NCBI RefSeq assembly: GCF_027579695.1
Contig: NC_083578.1
Location: 3,053,960 to 3,117,959 of the forward strand
DNA from: Neoarius graeffei
Lineage: Eukaryota > Chordata > Actinopteri > Siluriformes > Ariidae
Reading direction: 5' to 3'
Length of the DNA stretch: 64,000 nucleotides
Shown: positions 21,008 to 32,390 of the stretch, in pieces
Layout: each line of letters begins with the position of its first letter
Position numbering within the stretch: the stretch's first letter is position 1
The notes under the pieces: model-generated
Told to the model about the DNA's origin: nothing
Seen by the model: the letters and a program-made list of their open reading frames with translations, nothing else
Database searches by the model: none
Position numbers and translations under genes: made by a program

Positions 21008-22612
21008 CAACCCCGATTCAAAAAAAGTTGGGACAAAGTACAAATTATAAATAAAAATGGAATGCAATAATTTACAAATCTCAAAAACTGATATTGTATT
21101 CACAATAGAACATAGACAACATATCAAATGTTGAAAGTGAGACATTTTGAAATTTCATGCCAAATATTGGCTCATTTGAAATTTCATGACAGCAACACAT
21201 CTCAAAAAAGTTGGGACAGGGGCAATAAGAGGATGGAAAAGTTAAAGATACAAAAAAGGAACAGCTGGAGGACCAAATTGCAACTCATTAGGTCAATTGG
21301 CAATAGGTCATTAACATGACTGGGTATAAAAAGAGCATCTTGGAGTGGCAGCGGCTCTCAGAAGTAAAGATGGGAAGAGGATCACCAATCCCCCTAATTC
21401 TGCGCCGACAAATAGTGGAGCAATATCAGAAAGGAGTTCGACAGTGTAAAATTGCAAAGAGTTTGAACATATCATCATCTACAGTGCATAATATCATCAA
21501 AAGATTCAGAGAATCTGGAAGAATCTCTGTGCGTAAGGGTCAAGGCCGGAAAACCATACTGGGTGCCCGTGATCTTCGGGCCCTTAGACGGCACTGCATC
21601 ACATACAGGCATGCTTCTGTATTGGAAATCACAAAATGGGCTCAGGAATATTTCCAGAGAACATTATTTGTGAACACAATTCACCGTGCCATCCGCCGCT
21701 GCCAGCTAAAACTCTATAGTTCAAAGAAGAAGCCGTATCTAAACACGATCCAGAAGCGCAGACGTCTTCTCTGGGCCAAGGCTCATTTAAAATGGACTGT
21801 GGCAAAGTGGAAAACTGTTCTGTGGTCAGACGAATCAAAATTTGAAGTTCTTTATGGAAATCAGGGACGCCGTGTCATTCGGACTAAAGAGGAGAAGGAC
21901 GACCCGAGTTGTTATCAGCGCTCAGTTCAGAAGCCTGCATCTCTGATGGTATGGGGTTGCATTAGTGCGTGTGGCATGGGCAGCTTACACATCTGGAAAG
22001 ACACCATCAATGCTGAAAGGTATATCCAGGTTCTAGAGCAACATATGCTCCCATCCAGACGACATCTCTTTCAGGGAAGACCTTGCATTTTCCAACATGA
22101 CAATGCCAAACCACATACTGCATCAATTACAGCATCATGGCTGCGTAGAAGAAGGGTCCGGGTACTGAACTGGCCAGCCTGCAGTCCAGATCTTTCACCC
22201 ACAGAAAACATTTGGCGCATCATAAAATGGAAGATACGACAAAAAAGACCTAAGACAGTTGAGCAACTAGAATCCTACATTAGACAAGAATGGGTTAACA
22301 TTCCTATCCCTAAACTTGAGCAACTTGTCTCCTCAGTCCCCAGACGTTTACAGACTGTTGTAAAGAGAAAAGGGGATGTCTCACAGTGGTAAACATGGTC
22401 TTGTCCCAACTTTTTTGAGACGTGTTGTTGTCATGAAATTTAAAATCACCTAATTTTTCTCTTTAAATGATACATTTTCTCAGTTTAAACATTTGATATG
22501 TCATCTATGTTCTATTCTGAATAAAATATGGAATTTTGAAACTTCCACATCATTGCATTCTGTTTTTATTTACAATTTGTACTTTGTCCCAACTTTTTTG
22601 GAATTGGGGTTG
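21008..22612 (+). mobile_element. Tc1-type DNA transposon, apparently complete (copy 1)
   Basis: 1,605 bp flanked by TA on both sides (21006-21007 and 22613-22614). It has long terminal inverted repeats beginning CAACCCCGATTC and ending GAATTGGGGTTG. The motif TTTTTTGAGATGTG/AAAAGTTGGGACA recurs inside each terminal arm, giving an IR/DR arrangement. It contains one uninterrupted transposase frame and is nearly identical to the copy at 47856-49461. Confidence 0.95.
21370..22392 (+). CDS. Tc1-family DD34E transposase (copy 1)
   Basis: Cut-and-paste transposase of 340 residues from the internal Met (MGRGSPIPL). The upstream in-frame Met at 21316 would add 18 non-homologous residues. Layout: paired-like N-terminal helix-turn-helix domain ([19 protein letters not shown], then [14 protein letters not shown]), a GRK-type basic stretch ([10 protein letters not shown]), and the catalytic core. 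The triad is D154 (WSDESKF), D244 ([11 protein letters not shown]) and E279 (SPTENIW), with exactly 34 residues between the last two. No stop or frameshift, full family length. Likely capable of activity, but untested. It stops with TGG TAA, where the second copy reads on. Confidence 0.95.
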   Translation: MGRGSPIPLILRRQIVEQYQKGVRQCKIAKSLNISSSTVHNIIKRFRESGRISVRKGQGRKTILGARDLRALRRHCITYRHASVLEITKWAQEYFQRTLFVNTIHRAIRRCQLKLYSSKKKPYLNTIQKRRRLLWAKAHLKWTVAKWKTVLWSDESKFEVLYGNQGRRVIRTKEEKDDPSCYQRSVQKPASLMVWGCISACGMGSLHIWKDTINAERYIQVLEQHMLPSRRHLFQGRPCIFQHDNAKPHTASITASWLRRRRVRVLNWPACSPDLSPTENIWRIIKWKIRQKRPKTVEQLESYIRQEWVNIPIPKLEQLVSSVPRRLQTVVKRKGDVSQW

Positions 22613-22860
22613 TAGCTTGCCTTGTTAAAACCAGTACTGGACGTTCATGTATAGTTTAGCTAGCTGTTAGCGATATACCATAATAGTGAGTGGATCCATT
22701 TTGACTTTTTTTTGTCACAATATATATAAATACAGTTACAATAAAATAAAACGAGAAGCAGGTAGTGATAAAATTTCTAAAACTAAATCTTGTGACAGGT
22801 GGAAGCTACAGGACTTTCGTCCCAATTGATAAACTTCTCCTATAAATAATAATTTAAAAA

Positions 22861-22870
22861 AAATATATAT

Positions 22871-22940
<70 letters not shown>
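22861..22940. repeat. (AT)n microsatellite
   Basis: About 38 AT/TA dinucleotides with one interruption near 22881, close to the 3' end of the LINE fragment on the minus strand. Confidence 0.97.
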
Positions 22941-22945
<5 letters not shown>

Positions 22946-23027
22946 GTATTTATATAATTTGATCTTATTCTTCAAAATTATCAAAGTTTATGGGCTATAA
23001 AATAGGGTTCAATAGTCAAGTAAAGAG

Positions 23028-24350
23028 TTAATGAGGTTTGTACTGTGACAGTTGATTATGATAGTAGCTAATTACATGTTTCTTAAATTGCGATAGTTTC
23101 AATTTCGTTGACTTAGCTTCAGTTGGAAGTTTATTCCAGAGACCAACTGTTCTTGGGAGGAAGGTGGCTCTGTAGTAGGTTTGCTTGTGGTGTTGAGGCT
23201 GAATATAGTTATTTCTGTCAAAGTTCCTTGTGTTGTAGGAGGATGCAGAAGGTAGGAGGTGCTGTTTGAGGTCATTGTCAATTAAGTTGTTTCTTATCTT
23301 GTATAGGTGAATAAGGTCAGTGACGTTCCTTCTATGCTCCAATGGTTGGAGCTCGAGTATGCAGAGTCTTTCAGTGTAGCACATCTTCTGGACAGTTCAG
23401 AATAAACTTTGTTGCCCTACGTTGAATATCTTCAATTAGCTTGATGTGTTTTACAGTGTATGGTGACCATACACTGGAGGCGTACTCAAGCTGCGGTCTT
23501 ACCAGCGAGCAATATAAAGTCTTCCTCGTTGCCACCTCTTTAATGTGTCTTCCACAAGTTCTCTTCACCAGTCCTAGGGTCTTATTCGCCTTCGCACACT
23601 TATCCTCGATGTGCTTGTTCCATTTTAGGCCACTTGACACAATAACACTTAGGTCTTTTGTTTCAGTTGCATATTCAAGGACCTGATTACCAAGATGGTA
23701 CTGGTAATTAGCGGTTTGGATTCTTTTCTTAGACATGTTGACGACTTTGCATTTGGAAGCGTTGAATGACGTGCGAGTCAACACTCCAGCGGTGAATACA
23801 ATCAATGTCATCTTGAAGGGATTTCTTACATGGTTCAGATTTGATAACTTTATACAGCTTTGAGTCATCAGCAAAGAGGGCAAGTTTGGAGTCACCTTGT
23901 ACATAATCTGGCATATCATTGACATATAAGAAAAAGAAGTGGTCCAAGTATGGAGCCTTGAGGAACACCAGATGATACGGGTAACCAGTCAGAATAAGCA
24001 CCATCCAAGACGACACGCTGCTGTCTGTCACGCAAATAGCTCTTGAACCATTGAAGTAGAGATCCTGAGATCCCGTATGACTCCAGTTTGAATAACAGCA
24101 ATTGATGTGATACCTTATCAAATGCCTTTGATAAATCAAGATGAACCACATCAACTTCATTACCACTAGCTATATTTTCCACGATATCATGATAGACTGT
24201 AATTAGCTGCATCACTGTTGATTTCCTCTTTTGGAATCCATGTTGTAGGTGGTACAGATAAGGAAACAAATGGTGATAATGACTGAAGACACTCCGTTCT
24301 AGCGTTTTAGAGATGATACTCAGCAGGGAGATCGGTCTGTGTACACACAT
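23028..24350 (-). pseudogene. Non-LTR retrotransposon (LINE) reverse-transcriptase remnant
   Basis: Minus-strand pieces in three frames (about 24350-23916, 24166-23729, 23925-23371, 23384-23028) read in order as the C-terminal half of a LINE polymerase. Visible: RPISLLSIISKTLERS, motif A VHLDLSKAFDKVSH, motif B SSGVPQGSILGPLL, motif C LALFADDSKLYK, then the thumb/C-terminal region with LVRPQLEYASSVWSP. At least three frameshifts break it. The 5' part (endonuclease, RT fingers) is absent, the usual 5' truncation. Jockey/CR1-like by motif style; the exact clade cannot be set here. A dead copy. Confidence 0.85.
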
Positions 24351-24784
24351 TGCTATAGATTTAGCAACAGCTAATTATGAAGTATGAGGATACATCAGCT
24401 CAGAGTATCTCTGATTGGTCATTATCATATGCTAGGTTTAAAAACAGAGGTGTTTCTTTACTGTGAAGCTTATCACATGAACAGCTAACTTTTGTAGAAA
24501 TTGTGAAATTTTCTGAGCTCAGTGAGCAGTCAATGCTAAGTGTAAGTACAATGTAATTTTAGAGGCTTTTCCAACATATCTGAGGTGCATGTTGATCTTG
24601 ATCCTCCTGATGGTTCTGTCTCATTTTTCTTTTATTTTCTATGTCTGTATAAGAGTCTTATCATCTATTCTCCAGCTAGAAAAATGGTTAACATCAGTTA
24701 GCTAAGTGAGCTTGTGCTTAGTGTTTATATTCACAATCTTATACTGGTTTACTCAAGTTAACTCGAAAATCAAATTTGCGATGT

Positions 24785-25489
24785 CATACATGTCAACCTA
24801 TACGGAATGTCCGTATTTTATACGGATTTGATTCAATAAACGTAGTATACGGGCGTACAAATAAAGTTATACGGATTCTTTAAAAAAAGTAAATATTTAT
24901 TTAGAGCTATAATCAGTTCCCACAATGATAAAAGAGTGCATAACATTTACAAATGTACTGTACACCACAGACAGCACAAACAGCCAGTAAAGAGTCTTAT
25001 GAAATCGTGCGTTATCTTGTGGTAGCGAGACTTCGTTCCACTTTTGATCATGCGCACACCACATTGCGAGAATCCCGCCAACCAGGAAGTAACATTTTGT
25101 TTGAAACGCGTATTTCCACCTGAGCGACTTTCACTAGCAACTGAAAAGATTCTGAATGGGCACTCCGGCAAGATCAACACAGACACTTGCTGTGACATGC
25201 AGCCTCGTGAGGTGTTGGTGCAGAGCGCTAAAAAAAGCTGTCATGGAGTACAATTCAGAACATTAGAGTGACACTTTGTGTTTTTGTCGAACATTGGAGC
25301 TTTGTATTCATTCTGAAGGTTTATTGTTATTAATATTGAATAAAAAGTAACTTGGATATATAATTGTTAATTATCATTCAAATTTTAGGTAAATTATTTT
25401 AATTTGCATCTTATAAGGATTTTATAAGGGAAATACGGATTTTGGAGGTTGGTTATACAGGTTTGATTGACCAAAGGTTGACATGTATG
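24785..25489. mobile_element. TIR element with CATACATGTCAACC ends
   Basis: Left end CATACATGTCAACCT and right end AGGTTGACATGTATG are exact inverted copies about 705 bp apart. The interior carries repeated TATACGGA pieces near the left end (24796-24880), with a related piece near the right (25430-25460). No transposase frame. No clear target duplication, so the superfamily is unresolved. Confidence 0.68.
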
Positions 25490-26133
25490 TGATGTTGAAG
25501 TGGTTGTGAGACTTATGTGAGAACATGGAAATATTAGCATTGAGCACAAGCTAGCTAAATGTAATTATAGTGTAATTTTAGTCATAGAAAAACTTTTTCC
25601 AACACATCTTAGGAACACATTGATATTTGTGACGGTTCTGTCTTATTTCCTCAGTCACTTTGTCTGGATAAATTATTTAACGGTTATGTGCTAACTAGAA
25701 AAATTGTTTGGAATACTCTTTAGCTACCTTATACTCAGCGTTTGCATTTCCTGGTTGCCTAGCAACAATGTTCTCACATACTGTAGTTCTCGTCATTTAA
25801 ACATTTAAGGGTGTTGTGTATTTGTCTGCATAAGTTCCAAATGAATGTAGCGTTAGTTAGTGATATCACAGCATGGCACGACGAACGATACCAGTCATAT
25901 TTATCTTAGTTTTTGATAACAAACCATTACAGAATGGCAGACCAGGCATATTTTTCTAAACGGTTGCTTTATGGACAAGCTGAGACACACTCTTTTATTT
26001 CTCTCTCTCTTACCACAGAAGGTCTGAGATATAAATCATGTCTTTGGGCTGGAGGGACGTTGGGATAAGGGTTAAGGTTATTTCACCCACGAGACTTGTT
26101 CATTTCTCTCTCTGACGGTCTTGAACATGTCAG

Positions 26134-26168
<35 letters not shown>

Positions 26169-27104
26169 GGTTCCAAGTCACTAAGCTAATATTTCCCAAA
26201 GAGTCTGATAAACACAGAGAGCAAGGCTGGTGCTCCGGTTGCACAAGAGGACGCTGGCGATGACTCGGCTGTTACTGATCGAGTGGTTTTATAGGCCATA
26301 GACCAACAACTAGTGTTCGAGAGAATTCTTATCATCGTTGATACTAAAAATTCACTAAAAAATACTGAAGATTATTTAATAGCTAGCTAACACCCTGCTT
26401 GCTAATCAGCTAATGAATCATTTGTACAAGGATACTAAACACATATGACCTCTAGTTAAAGGTAATAGACAGCAAGTGTTGTAGCTCATTCATAAAAAGA
26501 CTGATGTTATAGTAAGAGCACTAAATACACCACTTTAGGCATTTGAGACAGAACCATAATACAGTAAACAGCTTAGAAGTTCTGGGTAAATCACACCAGT
26601 GTTTACATAGAGGTCAAATTACTTCATGAAAGAAGAGAAAGATCATTAGTCCACTGTGGACATGTTTCAAAGAACACTTACTAGTCACTACTGTATGGCA
26701 GGCCACATAGACGCTGTTATCAGACCATCCAGAGCATTTTTTAACATAGTTACTGAGACCAAATGGTCTCCCAGTGGCCAGATTTGGTCTCCTAGTCAAT
26801 GCCAAACCAGCTTCACTGGGAGACCAAATCTTAAACCAAGTTATGTCTTATCATTTGGTTCAATCAGTTGCAATTAATTAACCAAGTACCATGTAAGTAT
26901 ACATTTAACAAGGAAAACTTGGCACTACATTAACTATGCTGATATTATGCTGGCTGAAACGAGGATTCGTAATGCGGCAATTTGCATCACAGAATATGCC
27001 GCAGCGGTGCAGCCGCATGGACTCTGGGGCCTGTGATTGTATTGCCCAGACCAGTTGGTCTCCTAGTGGAAAATCCTTAAAAAATGCTCTGAGACCATGT
27101 GGAC
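25490..27104. other. Gene-free spacer
   Basis: Contains a short (GT)n at 26139-26165 and a cluster of GAGACCAAATGGTCTCC-type palindromic pieces at 26755-27075. No coding signal. Confidence 0.6.
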
Positions 27105-27426
27105 GTGTCCCAAACCACATACTCTGTTCACTATACAGGCCACATAAACACTGTCGTCACTCCACTGAGGGTGTGTCCCAAACCACACACTCTGTTCACT
27201 ATACAGGCCACATAAACACTGTCGTCACTCCACTGAGGTTGTGTCCCAAACCACACGCTCTGTTCACTATACAGGCCACATAAACACTGTCGTCACTCCA
27301 CTGAGGGTGTGTCCCAAACCATACACTCTGTTCACTATACAGGCCACATAAACACTGTCGTCACTCCACTGAGGGTGTGTCCCAAACCACACACTCTGTT
27401 CACTATACAGGCCACATAAACACCAT
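27105..27426. repeat. 68-bp minisatellite, about five units
   Basis: Units start with GTGTCCCAAACCAC at 27105, 27173, 27241, 27309 and 27377, exactly 68 bases apart and nearly identical. The array is cut by a LINE insertion after 27426 and resumes at 28655-28697 with the same unit sequence. Confidence 0.95.
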
Positions 27427-28654
27427 CCGTTCAATTCATTTTGAATTCAAGGCTTTATTGTCAGATACACATCAACACCACAAGGCAACATTTTATACAA
27501 TGAAATTCTTAACCTTCTCAAATCCCCCATAACGTACTAAAAAGAATAAACTAGTAATAAGAATAAAATAGGAAGATAGAATATATAAATATTTACTAAA
27601 ATAATTAATTCTAGAATGTGTGTAAGTAGTGCAAATTGCAAAGTGAATAAAGTGCAAAGTGGAAAAGTGTGTGATCTGTAAATAATGATTAATCTCCAAC
27701 CTGATACCCTCACTAATGGTGGAGTTCAGTATCCTGATGGCTTGGGGATAAAAATTGTCTCTGAGCCTGCTGGTTCTGGACTGGATGCCCCTGTAGCTCC
27801 TGTTGGATGGTAGTAGGGTAATCAGTCCATGGCTGGGTGACCCTGATGATCCTAAGGCCTTCCTGCCACTCCTCTGGGTGTGGAGGCCCTGTATGGTTGG
27901 CAATTTGGACCTGGTGATGTGCTCTGCAGCTCTGACTGCTCTCTGGGTGATCTTGTGGTCCTGCTCAGAGCTGTGATGCCATGATGGCAACAGCCAGGAT
28001 ACTCTCCATGGAGCACAGGTAGAAGTTGTACAATATCCTGGAGTCCATGCTGAATCTCTTCAGTCTGCTGAGGAAGAAGAGACACTGTCTGGCTGATTTC
28101 ACCACAGTGTTTGTGCGTGTGGTCCATTTCAGGTCCCCGCTGATGTGTACGCCAAGGTACCTGAAGATGATGACCATCTCCACTGCCATCCCCTGGATGA
28201 AGATGGGTGAATGTGTTCTTTATGTCCTTCTGAAGTACACTACCACCTCCTTATTCTTTCTGACGTTCAGCCAGGGCTCTCACCTGCTCCCTGAAGACCG
28301 TTCCATTGCTATCGCTAATTTGGCCAATGATCAGGGCACCGTGAATAAATTTGATAGTGCTGTTGGAGCTCTAGTCATGCGTGAACAGGGAATACAGGAC
28401 ATGGCTGAGCACCCAGCCCTTGGGGACCCTGGTGTTGAGTGTCAGTTTGGAGGATGTGATGGTTTCGACCCACACCACTTGGTGTCTACTGCTCAGGAAG
28501 TCTAGAATCCAGCTGCAGAGGGCAGGGCAGTGTTGAATCCTACATCCTGGACTTTGGTCACCAATTGGGAGATCACAAAGGTGTTGAATGCTGAGCTGAA
28601 ATCAATGAACATATGTGTTCCGCTGTTCCAGGTCGGTGAGCACGGTATGGAGAG
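27427..28654 (-). mobile_element. 5'-truncated LINE inserted into the 68-bp minisatellite
   Basis: Flanked by the perfect 11-base direct repeat ATAAACACCAT (27416-27426 and 28655-28665). Orientation is minus: the 3' untranslated end is at the left (AAGGCTTTATTGTCAG). The C-terminal polymerase region reads on the minus strand as KLPTIQGLHTQR, GLITLLPSNRSYRGIQSR and YPQAIRILNS, preceded by FRYLGVHISGDLKW. This resembles the L2/Maui or CR1-like fish LINEs. Frames are broken and the 5' end is missing. A copy made by target-primed reverse transcription. Confidence 0.87.
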
Positions 28655-28840
28655 ATAAACACCATCACTCCACTGAGGGTGTGTCCCAAATCACACATAC
28701 AAATAAGTGATGGTGGTTATAGGACACTACTAAAGTCATTTTTTTTTGCTCTACATTTACAGATGCCAGCCTTTTTTTTTCTAATGAACATTGTTTCCTC
28801 GCAAAATGATAGTGAATAAAATATTTACAACACAAATGCC

Positions 28841-28844
28841 AGTT

Positions 28845-28879
<35 letters not shown>

Positions 28880-29164
28880 TTCAACTTATATAGCGCCTTT
28901 CTAACTCCCAAGGTTGCGTTACAAAAAAAAGTCCACCAAAAGAGGGTCAGGATGTAATTCCAGTGGCGTAGTCGCCCACAGTCCCACCAAAAGACGTACG
29001 AAGATAAATCCCACACTGGAAACCGGAGCACCCGGACAAAACCCACACAGACATGGAGAGAACATGCAAAATCCACACAGAAAGGCCCCTGTCGACCACT
29101 GGGCTCGAACCCAGAACCTTCTTGCTGTAAGGTCACAGTGATAACCACTACACCACCATGACCC
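28841..29164 (-). mobile_element. V-SINE-type SINE, older copy with (TAA)n tail
   Basis: Minus orientation. The tRNA-like head at the right reads GGTGGTGTAGTGGTTA (A box) and GGTTCGAGCCC (B box), followed by a diverged conserved core (GCATGTTCTC, CCGGTTTCCAG) and the tail GAAAGGCGCTATATAAG leading into (TTA)n at 28841-28878. The core is more diverged than in the copies at 29.7, 43.5 and 50.1 kb, and the tail type is different. Confidence 0.8.
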
Positions 29165-29672
29165 ATAGGGCTACATTATATAGCCATGTTGCACTTGCTG
29201 GTTATAGTGCTGTAACTCAGTACTGGACCGATTTTAATCATTTTTATCCTTAGTAAATATTTCGACCCAAAGAGACGGGAAAATAGAACCCAGGTTAAAA
29301 AATCCTAAAATTTTCCTTTAAATAACATTACATTACAGGTACACACTCACACAGGGACAGAAAGTTCCAAGAAATGCATTAAACATGATAAAGAACTAAA
29401 TAAAAAAATATATAGACAAATAGACAGACAGGAGTGTGCAAATGTTTGTGCATCCTTCAGAACAGAATTAGGAAGATGTTTTATTTACAGTAAGATATCT
29501 GTAGTGTTGGGCTTCGGAGCTTCAGCGTCCAAAAAATAGTGTGTTTAGATATTTAAAAAAACAAAAACAAAAGTATATCAGTGTAAAAGGTCAGCGTGAT
29601 GGAAAAACTTTCCAAATTTATATTTCTGTTTGTTGTCTTCTATACAGCACACCCACATTTCATTTCTAACTT

Positions 29673-30047
29673 CATCTCATCTCATTATCTGTAGCCGCTT
29701 TATCCTGTTCTACAGGGTCGCAGGCAAGCTGGATCCTATCCCAGCTGACTACGGGTGAAAGGCGGGGTACACCCTGGACAAGTCGCCAGGTCATCACAGG
29801 GCTGACACATAGACACAGACAACCATTCACACCCACATTCACACCTACGCTCAATTTAGAGTCACCAGTTAACCTAACCTGCATGTCTTTGGACTGTGGG
29901 GGAAACCGGAGCACCCGGAGGAAACCCACGCGGACACGGGGAGAACATGCAAACTCCACACAGAAAGGCCCTCGCCGGCCACGGGGCTCGAACCCGGACC
30001 TTCTTGCTGTGATGTGACAGCGCTAACCACTACACCACCGTGCCGCC
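29673..30047 (-). mobile_element. tRNA-derived SINE (DANA/V-SINE type), full length, 12-bp target duplication
   Basis: Head at the right end with pol III A box TGGTGTAGTGGTTAGC and B box GGTTCGAGCCC. The conserved core TGCATGTTCTCCCCGTGTCC to CAGTCCAAAGACATGCAGG follows, then a tail region ending in GATAATGAGATGAGATGA. Flanked by the perfect direct repeat CATTTCTAACTT (29661-29672 and 30048-30059). Nearly identical to the copies at 43505 and 50141. Confidence 0.95.
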
Positions 30048-30540
30048 CATTTCTAACTTGTTTACGATAAATTGTAAAATAAAGGTACGCTTTCCAACTG
30101 TACAAGAAGTACAAGTCTACATTTACAAACGTGTCATTTTTATTTATATTTTTCCACTTTGTTCCCCTCAGGATGAAATTGAGCCTTAAAAAAATATTTA
30201 CAACATGAATATGAGTTTGTTGAATTAATGAAATAACATTAATTTTGGACATTGTGTTTATTCTGACTGAAGCTCGGAAACCAGAACAGTCCAAATGACA
30301 CCGTGACGTAATAAAACACACTTCCAAGTGAAAACTTGACCCTTTGTCCTCATGATTCAGAATGTATGCGCTTGTGGAAAGCAGCCCACTTCCTGCTCCT
30401 GTTTACTTTATTATTAATTAAAATAAAGCCATAGTTGCACTTCCATGTTCTCTCTCTGTGGGCCATGTTCTGTTATCTGAGACAGCGTGTTTACGGCGTG
30501 TGAAGACAGGCTCAGTGTGTTCAATGCTCATCCTTGACTC

Positions 30541-30549
30541 TCAAGGCCA
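30541..30549 (+). promoter_or_regulatory. SF-1/NR5A-type site in the star promoter
   Basis: TCAAGGCCA is a perfect match to the SF-1 consensus YCAAGGYCR. It lies about 70 bases upstream of the TATA-like box and 142 bases before the star ATG. TGACTC, an AP-1/CRE-like half site, sits immediately 5'. Mammalian STAR promoters use SF-1 sites about 100 bases upstream of the start of transcription, so function is a reasonable inference. Binding is not shown. Confidence 0.7.
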
Positions 30550-30610
30550 CCTCCGCTCCAGAGCGTTTATCTGTGAGCTGACACGCCCGTGGCCTCGTCT
30601 CATTCAGGAC

Positions 30611-30617
30611 ATATAAA
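30611..30617 (+). promoter_or_regulatory. TATA-like box of star
   Basis: ATATAAA at 30611 would place transcription start near 30641, leaving about 50 bases of 5' UTR before the ATG at 30691. A CRE-like TGACGTAA is further upstream at 30304-30311. Confidence 0.6.
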
Positions 30618-30690
30618 GAGTGTGAGGGACGCTGGGGTCCAAAAACACAGAGGTACGATTCAGTGATTCAGTGAATCAGAAAGTGACACG

Positions 30691-32138
30691 ATGCTGCCTG
30701 CGACTTTCAAACTGTGTGCCGGCATTTCCTACAGACACATGAGGAACATGACGGGTAAGAACCACGATTTAATTTCATCTACTTCCAACATGTTAAACAT
30801 CTGTTTAATCCGACATTACGGTTCTTGATTTCGAGCTGATAGCAAATACTCCAGTAATTAATCAGTATTTGATCAGAACATTCTAGAAACATCACTTATT
30901 AACCAAGTAAACATCACAGAGAAACATGAATCTACAAGAAATGCACAAAAACTAACTTATATACATTATATAGTGGTAAGCAAAAGTTTGTGCACCCTTG
31001 GAACATTTCATTTATAGCGACTTGATCGAATAGTGCATGTTAATATTATTAAAATTATATCAGTATAAAAGATTAAGTTGATACCAAAACATATTTGCAA
31101 AATATATTTCTGTTCATTTTGCCTGATGTTTAAAATTGTTGCTGTCTCTAAATTGTGTTTTGCTGCATTTATGTATTTACGTTGTTCATTCAGAAATGGA
31201 CCAAAATGTTCACTAAGTTAATTTTTAAAACAAACAAACATAAAACCCTACAGCAACATGTGGGTTTCAGTTAATTGGATCAATTGATTCCCAACAGTCT
31301 GAATCTGAATCAATTGACTCTGATTCAGATTCAGAGTGTTAGGAGTCGAGTGAGCACTCAATGTTGTTCAGTCCCACTCATTCTATACAACATGGAGTCA
31401 ACACTGATTAAGATTCAGAGTCATGAGAATCACTTGTGCTGGATCTGTATCAGACGACTCAGCTGATGCCCAACACTCCGAATCTGAATCAGTTGACTCT
31501 GATTTAAATTTATAGTGTTGGGAATCAACTGAACAGTAAGCGTTGTTAAGTTCCACACGTTCTACACAGTTCTGGAGTTGAGTCTGGTTAAGATTCAGGG
31601 TTCTGGGAATCGACAGTGTTGAATCTGTATAAGAGTCAACTCATTGGATTCTCAGCACTATGAATCTGAATCAGAGTCGACTCAAATGTGTATGGGATCG
31701 AAGTGCAAGAATAAGTGAACAGAAACAAGTGTGACAGTAGTCAGAACCATAAACACACACACCAAGTTGGAATCCATGTGATAAAACCTTTGCTGTGTGT
31801 TTGCAGGTTTGAGGAAGAACACCATGCTGGCCATCCACCATGAGCTGAGCAAACTGTCCGGCCCTGGACCAAGCACGTGGGTCAGAAACATCCGCCGCAG
31901 GAGCTCACTGCTCTGTGAGAGAAGACATACACACACAAAGAATGTTCATCAAAAACACATGTGTATCTCATTACAAAACCTCCAAATGTTCTGTAATGGT
32001 TCTGTAAGGGTTCTTTGGGTTCTTTCTGTGGAGGTTCTCCACAGAAACTTAGAATATAAGTGATATATAACTTTATATAAGTTATATCTGTGAATGACAC
32101 CTTATTCATGGTCGTTGTGCATCCTTGAAAACTGTATG

Positions 32139-32213
<75 letters not shown>

Positions 32214-32345
32214 GCAGCAGGCTCGAGGAGGAGATTCTGAGTGAATCAGAGCGGGGTTATGCACAACAAGGTCAAGAGGCACTACAGAAGTCCATCAATA
32301 TCCTCAGTGACCCAGATGGCTGGCAAACTGAGATTGAGACCGTGA

Positions 32346-32390
<45 letters not shown>

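Noticed and set aside
21316-21369. Upstream start for the Tc1 transposase
   Set aside because: The 18 extra residues do not resemble Tc1 N-termini, while MGRGSPIP is followed at once by the DNA-binding domain.
26755-27075. GAGACCAAATGGTCTCC palindromes as a regulatory operator
   Set aside because: Short and scattered, with no gene nearby. More likely remnants of a repeat.
28026-28505. 159-codon plus-strand open frame
   Set aside because: It is the antisense shadow of the LINE polymerase fragment on the minus strand.
29985-30047. tRNA gene (A and B boxes on the minus strand; the same at 43505, 50141 and 56670)
   Set aside because: They are SINE heads: there is no full cloverleaf, and the conserved SINE core follows.
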